Source of the DNA: Cepaea nemoralis
Lineage: Eukaryota; Mollusca; Gastropoda; Stylommatophora; Helicidae
NCBI GenBank assembly: GCA_014155875.1
Contig: JACEFZ010013514.1
Coordinates: forward strand, 18,501 to 82,500
DNA length: 64,000 nt
Direction of reading: 5' to 3'
Shown: piece by piece, positions 54,101 through 63,825 of the stretch
How the letters are laid out: each line of letters begins with the position of its first letter
How positions within the stretch are numbered: position 1 is the first letter of the stretch
The notes under the pieces: model-generated
What the model was told of the DNA's origin: nothing
Seen by the model: only the letters and a program-made list of their open reading frames with translations
Databases searched by the model: none
Position numbers and translations under genes: made by a program

Positions 54101-57100
54101 GAGCACGTGTAAAGACACTGTCAACATCATACTGCCCGGAATAAGTTAGTGAGCACGTGTAAAGACACTGTGAACATCATACGGCCAGGAATAAGTCAGT
54201 GAGCACGTGTAAAGACACCGTGAACATCATACCGCCAGGAATAAGTCAGTGAGCACGTGTAAAGACACTGTGAACATTATACAGCCAGGAATAAGTCAGT
54301 GAGCACGTGTAAAGACACTGTGAACATCATACGGCCAGGAATAAGTCAGTGAGCACGTGTAAAGACACTGTCAACATCATACAGCCAGGAATAAGTCAGT
54401 GAGCAAGTGTAAAGACACTATTACATCATAGGGCCAGGAATAAGTCAGTGAGCACGTGTAAAGACAGTATTACATCATACGGCCAGGAATAAGTCAGTGA
54501 GCACGTGTAAAGACACTGTGAACATCATACGGCCAGGAATAAGTCAGTGAGCACGTGTAAAGACACTGTAAACATCATACAGCCAGGAATAAGTCAGTGA
54601 GCACGTGTAAGGACACTGTGAACATCATACGGCCAGGAATAAGTCAGTGAGCACGTGTAAAAACACTGTCAACATCATACAGCCCGGAATAAGTTAGTGA
54701 GCACGTGTAAAGACACTGTGAACATCATACGGCCAGGAATAAGTCAGTGAGCACGTGTAAAGACACCGTGCACATCATACCGCCAGGAATAAGTCAGTGA
54801 GCACGTGTAAAGACACTGTGAACATCATACAGTCAGGAATAAGTCAGTGAGCACGTGTAAAGACACTGTGAACATCATACGGCCAGTAATAAGTCAGTGA
54901 GCACGTGTAAAGACACTGTCAACATCATACAGCCAGGAATAAGTCAGTGAGCACGTGTAAAGACACTATTACATCATAGGGCCAGGAATAAGTCAGTGAG
55001 CACGTGTAAAGACACTGTGAACATCAGACGGCCAGGAATAAGTCAGTGAGCACGTGTAAAGACACTGTCAACATCATACAGCCAGGAATAAGTCAGTGAG
55101 CACGTGTAAAGACACTATACATCATCCGGCCAGGAATAAGTCAGTGAGCACGTGTAAAGACACTGTGAACATCATACCGCCAGGAATAAGTCAGTGAGCA
55201 CGTGTAAAGACACTATTACATCATACGGCCAGGAATAAGTCAGTGAGCACGAGTGAAGACACTGTCAACATCATACAGCCAGGAATAAGTCAGTGACCAA
55301 GTGTAAAGACACTATTAAATCATACGGCCAGGAATAAGTCAGTGACCAAGTGTAAAGACAATGTGAACATCATACGGCCAGGAATAAGTCAGTGACCAAG
55401 TGTAAAGAGACTTTTACATCATACGGCCAGGAATAAGTCAGTGACCAAGTGTAAAGACACTATTACAACATACGGCCAGGAATAAGTCAGTGAGCACGTG
55501 TGAAAGACACTGTCAACATCATACAGCCAGGAATAAGTCAGTGACAAGTGTAAAGACACTATTACATCATACGACCAGGAATTAGTCAGTGACCAAGTGT
55601 AAAGACACTATTACATCACACGGCCAGGAATAAGTCAGTGACCAAGTGTGAAGACACTGTGAACATCACACGGCCAGGAATAAGTCAGTGACCAAGTGTA
55701 AAGACACTATTACATCATACGGCCAGGAATAAGTCAGTGACCAAGTGTAAAGACACTATTACATCATACGGCCAGGAATAAGTCAGTGAGCACGTGTGAA
55801 GACACTGTCAACATCATACAGCCAGGAATAAGTCAGTGACCAAGTGTAAAGTCACTATTACATCATACGGCCAGGAATAAGTCAGTGACCAAGTGTAAAG
55901 ACACTATTACATCATACGGCCAGGGATCCGTCAGTGAGCACGTGTAAAGACACTGTCAACATCATACAGCCAGGAATAAGTCAGTGAGCACGTGTAAAGA
56001 CACTGTGAACATCATACAGCCAGGAATAAGTCAGTGACCAAGTGTAAAGACACTATTACATCATACAGCCAGGAATAAGTCAGTGAGCACGTGTAAAGAC
56101 ACCGTGAACTCATACGGCCAGGAATAAGTCAGTGACCAAGTGGTAAGACACTATTACATCATACGGCCAAGAATAAGTCAGTGAGCACGTGTAAAGACAC
56201 CGTGAACATCATACTGCCAGGAATAAGTCAGTGACCAAGTGTAAAGACACCGTTACATCATACGGCCAGGAATAAGTCAGTGACCAAGTGTAAAGACACC
56301 GTGAACATCATACGGCCAGGAATAAGTCAGTGAGCACGTGTAAAGACACTATTACATCATACGGCCAGGAATAAGTCAGTGAGCACGTGTAAAGACACTG
56401 TGAACATCATACCGCCAGGAATAAGTCAGTGAGCACGTGTAAAGACACTATTACATCATACGGCCAGGAATAAGTCAGTGAGCACGTGTAAAGACACTGT
56501 GAACACCATACGGCCAGGAATAAGTAAGTGAGCACGTGTAAGGACAATGTGAATATCATACGGCCAGGAATAAGTCAGTGAGCACAAGTAAAGACATTGT
56601 CAACATCATACAGCCCGGAATAAGTTAGTGAGCACGTGTAAAGACACTGTGAACATCATACGGCCAGGAATAAGTCAGTGAGCACGTGTAAAGACACCGT
56701 GAACATCATACCGCCAGGAATAAGACAGTGAGCACGTGTAAAGACACTGTGAACATCATACAGCCAGGAATAAGTCAGTGACCACGTGTAAAGACACCGT
56801 GAACATCATACTTCCAGTAATAAGTCAGCGACCAAGTGTAAAGACACTGTTACATCATACGGCCAGGAATAAGTCAGTGAGCACGTGTAAAGACACCGTG
56901 AACATCATACGGCCAGGAATAAGTCAGTGAGCACGTGTAAAGACACCGTGAACATCATACTGCCAGGAATATGTCAGTGAGCACGTGTAAAGACACTATT
57001 ACATCATAGGGCCAGGAATACGTCAGTGAGCACGTGTAAAGACACTGTGAACATCAGACGGCCAGGAATAAGTCAGTGAGCACGTTTAAAGACACTGTCA

Positions 57101-58124
57101 ACATCATACAGCCAGGAATAAGTCAGTGAGCACGTGTAAAGACACTATACATCATCCGGCCAGGAATAAGTCAGTGAGCACGTGTAAAGACACTGTGAAC
57201 ATCATACAGCCAGGAATAAGTCAGTGAGCACGTGTAAAGACACTGTGAACATCATACGGCCAGGAATAAGTCAGTGAGCACGTGTAAAGACACTGTGAAC
57301 ATCATACGGCCAGGAATAAGTCAGTGAGCACGTGTAAAGACACTATTACATCATACGGCCAGGAATAAGTCAGTGAGCACGTGTAAAGACACTATTACAT
57401 CATACTGCCAGGAATAAGTCAGTGAGCACGTGTAAAGACACTATTACATCATACGGCCAGGAATGAGTCAGTGAGCACGTATAAAGACACTGTGAACATC
57501 ATACAGCCATGAATAAGTCAGTGAGCACGTGTAAAGACACTGTGAACATCATACGGCCAGGAATAAGTCAGTGAGCACGTGTAAAGACACTGTGAACATC
57601 ATACGGCCAGGAATAAGTCAGTGAGCACGTGTAAAAGACACTATTACATCATACGGCCAGAAATAAGTCAGTGAGCACGTGTAAAGACACTATTACATCA
57701 TACTGCCAGGAATAAGTCAGTGAGCACGTGTAAAGACACTATTACATCATACGGCCCGGAATAAGTCAGTGAGCACGTGTAAAGACACTATTACATCATA
57801 CGGTCAGGAATAAGTCAGTGAGCACGTGTAAAGACACTATTACATCATACGGCCAGGAATAAGCCATTGACTAAGTGTAACGACACATCATACAACAGGC
57901 AACAAGCCAGTGACCACGTGTGAAGACACTGTGAGCATCATACAACAGGCAACAAGCCAGTGACCACGTGTGAAGACACTGTGAACATCATACAACAGGC
58001 AACAAGCCAGTGACCACGTGTGAATACACTGTGAACATCATACAACAGGCAACAAGCCAGTGACCACGTGTGAAGACACTGTGAACATCATACAACAGGC
58101 AACAACCCAGTGACCACGTGTGAA
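51198..58124. repeat. 6.9-kb satellite of 49/50-bp monomers with mosaic higher-order structure
   Basis: The array holds about 138 head-to-tail monomers. The main type is GTGAACATCATACGGCCAGG + AATAAGTCAGTGAGCACGTG + TAAAGACACT (50 bp). A second type has ATTACATCATACGGCC and GTGACCAAGTGTAAAG (49 bp). Domains: 51.2-51.9 kb GTGTGAAG monomers in an alternating 100-bp pattern, 51.9-52.6 mainly ACCAAG/ATTACATC, 52.6-55.3 mainly AGCACG, 55.3-56.1 ACCAAG again, 56.1-57.87 AGCACG, and 57.88-58.12 five edge monomers with CAACAGGCAACAAGCCAGTG. Most AGCACG monomers include the palindrome CACGTG. No open frame of note, no inserted element and no tRNA-like motif occurs within. Confidence 0.95.
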
Positions 58125-58429
58125 TGTGGACTAAGCAAAATAACGCTACGAATCAAAACATTTCATCATAACACTTCTGTCACAATAAACTCTCCAACCT
58201 GACAAGCAGCAGAGACAGCCACAATTTCCCCACTCTGCTCTTTCAGTGAATAGGTTTTTTAAAAGAATAGATCACGGCGGGTCACAACAGCTCCCCTCCG
58301 GCATCATCATCTTCCACTGCTCAGTCTCCACCCCCTCGACTCCTCACCTCAACAACTTTAAGTGTTAGGACCTGTCCTTCTGTCCAGTCAATCCCCTCCC
58401 GTTTTGGGGCACCTCTATCCTTTTCAATG

Positions 58430-58580
58430 CCAGTGATAGCGTAGTGGCTGCACGCTCACCTGCCAGCCCAGTAATCATGGGTTTAGTTCCGCATCGATGA
58501 GGATTTCAAAATTGACTTCGGTTACCAGAAGACGTCTTGGGAAATAAAGGTGGCATGTGAGATATCACACTGATTGTTGA
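58430..58580 (+). mobile_element. tRNA-headed SINE fragment
   Basis: GATAGCGTAGTGGCTGCACG (box A) and CATGGGTTTAGTTCCGCATC (degenerate box B) are followed by ATTTCAAAATTGACTTCGGT and GGGAAATAAAGGTGGCATGT, matching the body of the SINE at 48.47-48.66 kb. 58,125-58,430 to the left is unrecognised. Confidence 0.65.
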
Positions 58581-58604
58581 TTGGTCTGTACAAATATTAG
58601 TCTA

Positions 58605-58960
58605 GCACGAAATGACCATCATCAAGTGTCTTGTCGAATGGCGTCGGCCCACCATGCTTCTCCAACAAATCCTGATTTTCGACTGCATGGATCAATTCAT
58701 GTTTGACTCCCTTCCGTGCCATAACACAATCCTTTTAAGATCTTTTTTCTCGCTGTCGTCCTCACTTTCTCTTTCCACAAATCTGCCGTTTGCCACAACA
58801 TGTTCCGTTTGACACAACAGGTCTTTGTCTTCACAAAATGTGGCCAAAAATAGTAATGCATCTTAGGGCATGTAACAGTGTCCTTTAGATTACTTCACTT
58901 ACCACCTCTTTCAAACAACATTTCTGGGGATCCAAATCAACCCATCAACGTCGTCCTGAC
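58605..58960 (-). pseudogene. RTE-like LINE, 3' end of ORF (fragment)
   Basis: The minus strand retains EHVVANGRFVERE, then a frame change and KDLKRIVLWHGRES, followed by the Ile-His-Ala-Val region near 58,690 and the Leu-Leu-Glu-Lys-His block at 58,660. It parallels 1,840-2,250. Dead copy. Confidence 0.7.
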
Positions 58961-59099
58961 ATAACTCAAGTCTTACAATCATATCATTAAGAAATGTTGA
59001 GGACTTGAGAACTCGCGGGACGCGGGTTCTATCAACAACTTCATCCGTCGTGCAGCAAATTCATGGAAACGATGGAGAAGTTGTTGGGTGAAACATAGA

Positions 59100-59396
59100 A
59101 AGTTAAGAACAAGGAGGAGGAGAGGGGAGGAAGAAGAAGAGAAGGAGCAGAAGAAGATGATGAAAAAGAAAAAGGTAAATAAGAAGGAGAAGGATGAGAA
59201 GAGGAGGTAACGGATAAAGAAGAGAAGGAGCAGCAGTATCAAGAGCAGAAAAAGAAGGAGAAGAAGTAAAATGCGAAGAAGAAGAAGAAGCAGAAGAGAG
59301 AAGAAGAAGAAGAAGAAGAAGAAGAGAAGAAGAAGAAGAAGAAGAAGAAGAAGAAGAAGAAGAAGAAGATGATGATGATGATGATGATGATGATGT

Positions 59397-59452
<56 letters not shown>

Positions 59453-59455
59453 TGG
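59100..59455. repeat. Purine-rich (GAA)n and (GAT)n array
   Basis: A degenerate A/G-rich 160-bp lead (59,100-59,275) passes into GAAGAAGAA with AGAG breaks, then about 90 bp of GAT (59,369-59,452). One strand is almost pure purine over roughly 270 bp. 59,460-59,900 is unrecognised. Confidence 0.93.
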
Positions 59456-59914
59456 TGGATGGGGAGTGATATGCAGCATATAACTTGAATATCTTCCGTG
59501 TCTACATCCAGTAAAACATCGCTTCAGATTATTTTACACCCATTTAAAAAACAAAACCTGTTATATTCACACCAACTAATTGCCTGTTTCACCTGGACCT
59601 GGCTAACCTCTGCTTGCCGTGTCCAAACATGTCCGACTGTCAGGTTGTTGACTGCATCCAGTCCCTAGATGTTGTGACAGTGTCAACCAGCAGCAACCCG
59701 TTACCTGTGGCCTGGCACTGTGTCACTCGCTGACCCCGGGCTCCTGTTGTTTGTACCAGACAAATGTCAGTGCTTCACACCACCGAGTCTCGGTGATGAG
59801 TTATTAGCATCAGCTGAGTTACCAACATCACCACTACCATTTTCTTCATTATCATCATCGCAACAACCACTACATCGTCATCCGTTTCAATGCATATTGG
59901 TTTGTTGTTGTCTA

Positions 59915-60325
59915 TTTTAGATTAGTTTAGTTTAGTCGTTGGATCAACATCACGGCACACGGTTTAACCCATAAGTGCTCCGTTTTCCTACCTAACTCAA
60001 ACCTGAGTCTGGAGAAACTCAGCTCAATGCACGAACTCCGTTGCATCGGCGAGGATCCTGAAATACTTTGGGTAGATTTTTAACTTGAAATTTTGCACGG
60101 ACAGCGCCGTTATGCTTCTCTTTTTCGATTTCCAACTGCCAAGGGATTTTTTGCGTGCGCAACAATACACACGGGCGTCCGATCTTACTACCCAGAGACC
60201 ATGGGAACTTTTATTACTAGAAGTTCAGGTCGATTTTTTAAATAAATCCCGGTCCTCACCGGCGCCTGAACCCGGGACCTTCAGCACTCGAGGCGGACAC
60301 CATATCTCGAGACCACACAGCCCCC
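59915..60325 (-). mobile_element. SINE-A part of the composite
   Basis: It matches 40,801-41,231 throughout: box A region TGGTCTCGAGATATGGTGTC (single, without the 20-bp duplication seen at 40.8 kb), box B CCCGGGTTCAGGCGCCGG, T-run, body and the GTGCCGTGATGTTGATCC 3' end. Confidence 0.85.
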
Positions 60326-60334
60326 TAAAATTAA

Positions 60335-60416
60335 TGGCAGCGGTGGGATTTGAACCCACGCCTCCGAAGAGACTGGTGCCTTAAACCAGCGCCTTAGACC
60401 GCTCGGCCACGCAACC
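60335..60416 (-). tRNA. tRNA-Leu (anticodon AAG), probably retroposed
   Basis: The 82-nt sequence folds as a class II tRNA. The acceptor strand GGTTGCG pairs with CGCTGCC except for a T-T mismatch at position 4. Box A is TGGCCGAGCGGTCTAAGGCG, the anticodon stem CTGGT/ACCAG has loop TTAAGGC (AAG at 34-36), a long variable arm CTCTTCGGAG follows, and box B is GGGTTCAAATCCCAC. Discriminator is A and a TTTT terminator follows within 9 bp. It is near-identical in type to animal cytosolic tRNA-Leu(AAG). Because it begins exactly at a target-site duplication shared with the adjoining SINE-A, I infer it moved as part of a retroposon and may be a pseudogene. The acceptor mismatch agrees. Confidence 0.85.
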
Positions 60417-60419
60417 TGT

Positions 60420-60560
60420 TGTTGTCTAAGATTAGCTTCATAAGTAATGTAAGAATGAAATAACGTATGAGAGGAAAGAGATCAGAAGAGCAGCATGTCA
60501 GACGGGCCTGCGTATTCAAATTCTTAACCCTTTGAAAATAAAGTTTGTTCCTTAGTTTCT
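60420..60560 (+). repeat. Tail G copy
   Basis: GTTGTCTAAGATTAGCTTCA, then a GA-rich middle, CGGGCCTGCGTATTCAAATT and CCCTTTGAAAATAAAG match 1.04 and 63.6 kb. The composite retroposon inserted at its 5' edge. Confidence 0.75.
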
Positions 60561-60784
60561 TTCATCTCTATAATAATCACCATCATCACTACCACTACAA
60601 CCCCCCACCCCCCAACCCCCAAGCCTACCACCTCGCAACTCCCATACTATCGGCGCTCCTTACCTTGCTTACGATTAATATTATTTCGCTGATGTTAATA
60701 TTCACTTCACTTTAAACATTTCCTAAACAATGAAACGTGTGGTTACCAGGCAAGAGAACTGACTTCAGATTGACGTCTCTTCCT

Positions 60785-61015
60785 TGACACATACTGAGAA
60801 AACCTGAGGATAATCTAACTAGACACTCGCTTGTCTTGAACCCGCAAGGCCAACGAAACACCGGGAGATCTAAGAATACAGGGAGAAGAGAAATACAGAC
60901 AGAAATCAATCATATTAGGAGGACATGGAGTGAGCTGCGGAAGACAGCAAAAGACAGGACAGCTTGGCCAGGTTTGGTTGAGGGTGTATATCTTAATGAG
61001 GGATACAGGACAGGA
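60785..61015 (+). pseudogene. LINE ORF C-terminal fragment
   Basis: One uninterrupted plus frame reads HILRKPEDNLTRHSLVLNPQ, then GQRNTGRSKNTGRREIQTEI and WSELRKTAKDRTAWPGLVEG. It is the standard tail of a non-LTR ORF (GHxLRK...NPQGKR.RGRP..TWRR...W..L...AQDR..WR..V.GL). The Trp of TWRR is changed to Gly. It is in frame with no stop over about 75 codons, so relatively young, but 5' truncated. 60,560-60,785 and 61,015-61,240 hold nothing recognised. Confidence 0.8.
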
Positions 61016-61242
61016 GGGGGAGAAGAAAGATTGAAGAAACAGTTATGGACAAGAGGTCATTTACTGATCCAGGTCACAGTGACCTCAGACGGTTGGATCA
61101 GACCTGGATACATGCAGGTCAATCTGGAGGGTGAGCACTGCTAAGCGGATGAGACGAGCCAGGGGTCGTCGGGAGACGCCCATCCTGAGGTTCGGAGATT
61201 AAGACTGGCCCAAGAGGAATTAGTTTGGTGTGGCCCAGGCAA

Positions 61243-61602
61243 GAAGGTGGGGGGGAGGGGGGGGGGGGGGTAGACCAACGGGTAGGAGCTGGGCCATAGT
61301 GTGTGTGTGTTGTGATTGCTGTGATTGTGTTGATGTTGCTGTGTCGGTGAGAGAGAGAGAGAGATAGAGAGAGAGGGGGATGAGGAAGACAGACAAAGAC
61401 CAGGACAGGACAGTGCTATTGAGCTGCGGCCATAATGTGTGCTAACTGTGTGTGTGTGTGTCGGTGTGCTGTGTGTGTGAGAGATGACGAGAGGATGCGA
61501 GTGAGAGGGAGGGAGGGACGGAGAGGCGAGAGGAGAGCAGGACAGACAGACAGGTTGATAGTGAAGCTGGGCCATTTATGTGTATGTCTTCAGCAGGTGG
61601 AT

Positions 61603-61661
<59 letters not shown>

Positions 61662-61838
61662 GACAGACAATGTAGTGAGATGGGCCATAATGTGTGCGTG
61701 TGTGCTTGCGTGCGCGCGCGCGAGTGGCAGTGAGAGAGAGAGAGAGGCGAGGGGTGAGCAGACAGACAGACAGTCAGACAGACAGACTGACAGACAGGCC
61801 AACAAAGAGACAGACAGACAATGTAGTGTGCTGGATTA

Positions 61839-61916
<78 letters not shown>

Positions 61917-62500
61917 GTGTGTCAGAGTGAGAGTGAGAGAATGAGAGAGAGAAAGTTATAGACCGAGAGGGAACTATGGAGGAGACCGAATGAAGGACAG
62001 AGTAAGTACCACTCAGAGTGTGTGAGTTAAAATTGGGAGTATGTGTGTAAGACAATGAAGGAGAATACATGACAGAGTGTATGAGATGTATGTGTACGAA
62101 ATGGAAACGGACTATGTGTATGTGTAAGTTGTATGTGTCTAATATCCACGTCTGTTTCCAAGAGAATATGACAAAGCGTAAACGCGAGTTTATGTGTGAG
62201 TATGTGTTAAAGAGTGTTGAGATGGTGTTGAAATACATGCGTATCAGCTGTGTGTATGTGTGTTTATGTGTGTGTGTGTGTGTGCGCGCGTGTGTGCGCC
62301 TATCTGTACGTGTGTGCGCGAGTGTGTGCGCCTGTATGTATGTTTCTGCTCGCGCGTGTGTGTGTAGTGTGTTGTGTGTGTGAGTGAATGAGCGTGTGAG
62401 TGAGTTGAGTGAGTGAGTGAGTGAGTGAGTGAGTGAGTGAGTGAGTGAGTGAGTGAGTGAGTTAGTGTGTAGGTGGGCGGGCGGGTGGATGGATGGGTGG
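61243..62500. repeat. GA/GT/GAGT/GACA microsatellite cluster
   Basis: The cluster includes a broken G run (61,246-61,270), GT tracts near 61,295, 61,450 and 62,265-62,285, GA tracts at 61,606-61,660 and 61,843-61,913, GACA near 61,760-61,825 and GAGT at 62,398-62,462. The segment 61,420-61,840 shows a roughly 230-bp repeated pattern (ATTGAGCTGCGGCCATAATG, GAAGCTGGGCCATTTATG, GAGATGGGCCATAATGTG), so it is also a diverged long tandem repeat. Confidence 0.85.
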
Positions 62501-62794
62501 GTATGTGTACACAAGACTGTCATGACACAATTAAGTCTAGATCCACGCCAGCTTCTGTGACCGACGGAATAGTCGGATTATGATCCATGACAAAACATAC
62601 ATGATGGCATCGGTCACTCCAGACCGCGGGACCATTTGTCCTTGAGTCGACTGCAGTATCAGGCTCAAGACCAAACAAGGGCCAGACGACCAAACAGACG
62701 CTGGTAATAGCAAGATCCAGTCTGAAGAGATATGACGACCGCCACAAGTGCAGAGGTCTCGCTTCAATATATTAATGTAAATTCGTGTAAGTAG

Positions 62795-63020
62795 TTCGAG
62801 TGGCTAGAATGTGGAGGTTTGCTTCGAGAGACCCCAGTTCAAATCCTCGGTCGTCGGTAAGTTGTGGCCTTTTCGTCTGTCGGGAAAGGGGGGGGGGGGG
62901 GGGGGGGGGGGGGTGGAAAGAAAAAACCCTAACCTGCACAGTGACTGCACTGCCCAGGGGGCCTTAAACCCTCAGGCCAGACCCCGTGTCCTACACCGCA
63001 AGGTACTATAGACAGTAGAT
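62795..63020 (+). mobile_element. SINE-F copy with 26-bp poly(G)
   Basis: The head reads TTCGAGTGGCTAGAATGTGG (box A) and CCCAGTTCAAATCCTCGG (box B). A G run of 26 (62,888-62,913) follows the TTTCGTCTGTCGGGAAA segment. The body CCCTAACCTGCACAGTG and tail CGTGTCCTACACCGCAAGGT, CTATAGACAG match 35.35-35.6 kb. Confidence 0.75.
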
Positions 63021-63064
63021 AACAAATGACAGTTTACAATTGTTAGGATTAGGACAGCTTTGAT

Positions 63065-63425
63065 CATTTGACTGGTGCTACACTGTAGCTATGAATATAC
63101 CGCTGATTATAACAATCGTACCGCCCTCCTGCTATATATACTCCTGCTTTTCAATAAGGCCAAACTAATTCACAAAATCCTACATCGGAATGCCTCAAAT
63201 TACCTTTGGCCATTGTTTGAATATAATGCTAGACACAGTAAACGATTAAATATATTACACATTCCGAAGCCTAGGATAGACCTATACAAAAGAAGCTTAA
63301 CTTACTCTGCAGCTCAAAAGTGGAACAATCTTCCACATGAAATAAAAGACATCACCAATCCCTATACATATAATCGCAAATTATTTGAACACTATCTCAG
63401 TACGGATTACCTTCCCCCTTAATAA
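63065..63425 (+). pseudogene. LINE ORF C-terminal domain, open to its natural stop
   Basis: The plus frame (63,075-63,422) contains LLFNKAKLIHKILHRNASNY, then LNILHIPKPRIDLYKRSLTY, SAAQKWNNLPHEIKDI and a closing HYLSTDYLPP with TAA at 63,420-63,422. This is the FxYSxAxxWNxLPxxI end common to CR1/RTE-X/Jockey-type reverse transcriptase ORFs. About 110 residues remain of the usual 900 or more. The frame is intact, so it is either young or short by chance. Tail G follows 190 bp downstream, which suggests that Tail G belongs to this LINE. Confidence 0.8.
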
Positions 63426-63609
63426 TAGAAGTAATGATAATAATAAAACCCTTGTATGACAGCCAGTCCCCTTTTGGTAGGCCAGTATATTCCACATAGC
63501 TAATAACAAGTGCCACACCAGTTATTACTATTACTGAGTAGTGTAGTATTGATTTTTAATTTTTCCACATGCCTTTATAATGCATATCTTTTATATTGTT
63601 GCTGTTTTC

Positions 63610-63735
63610 CTTCAGTTAGCCTTGAATGATGTGTGAATGATATAATGTATGAAAGAGAGTGATAGAAGGGCAGAATGTTATACGGGCCTGCGTGCCCAAT
63701 TCTTAACCCTTTCAAAATAAAGTTTTGTTGTTGTT
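63610..63735 (+). repeat. Tail G copy with (GTT)n end
   Basis: GCCTTGAATGATGTGTGAAT, GGGCCTGCGTGCCCAATTCT, CCCTTTCAAAATAAAG and then TTTTGTTGTTGTTGTT. AATAAA lies at 63,715-63,720. The other copies end at the same point. Confidence 0.75.
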
Positions 63736-63825
63736 GTTATTATACATTTGTTTTTCAAGTTAAAGAACTGTTGTAATGAAGTTACAATGGAAATGATACA
63801 GATGCTCAAAAGGTGGTCTCAAACA

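Larger units (their letters stand above)
59903..60428 (-). mobile_element. Composite retroposon: tRNA-Leu head plus SINE-A, with perfect 12-bp duplication
   Basis: The insertion covers 59,915-60,416. Read on the minus strand it starts at the first base of a tRNA-Leu-like sequence (60,416-60,335). It passes a 9-bp spacer containing TTTT (60,334-60,326), continues as SINE-A from GGGGGCTGTGTGGTCTCGAG (60,325), and ends in ACTAAACTAATCTAAAA. The 12-bp TGTTGTTGTCTA lies at both borders (59,903-59,914 and 60,417-60,428), abutting the tRNA start exactly. The intact SINE-A at 40.8 kb has its own duplication at GGGGGG and no tRNA-Leu, so the extra head is specific to this copy. Confidence 0.82.

Noticed and set aside
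51198..58124. CRISPR-like array
   Set aside because: The repeat is contiguous with a 49/50-bp period and has no unique spacers. The surrounding LINEs and tRNA-Leu show a eukaryotic genome.
61435..62523. Arg/Glu-rich and Ser/Leu-rich frames
   Set aside because: Dinucleotide and tetranucleotide repeat artefacts.
62795..62870. tRNA gene
   Set aside because: The box B-like and box A-like motifs belong to SINE-F, repeated at 35.4 kb.
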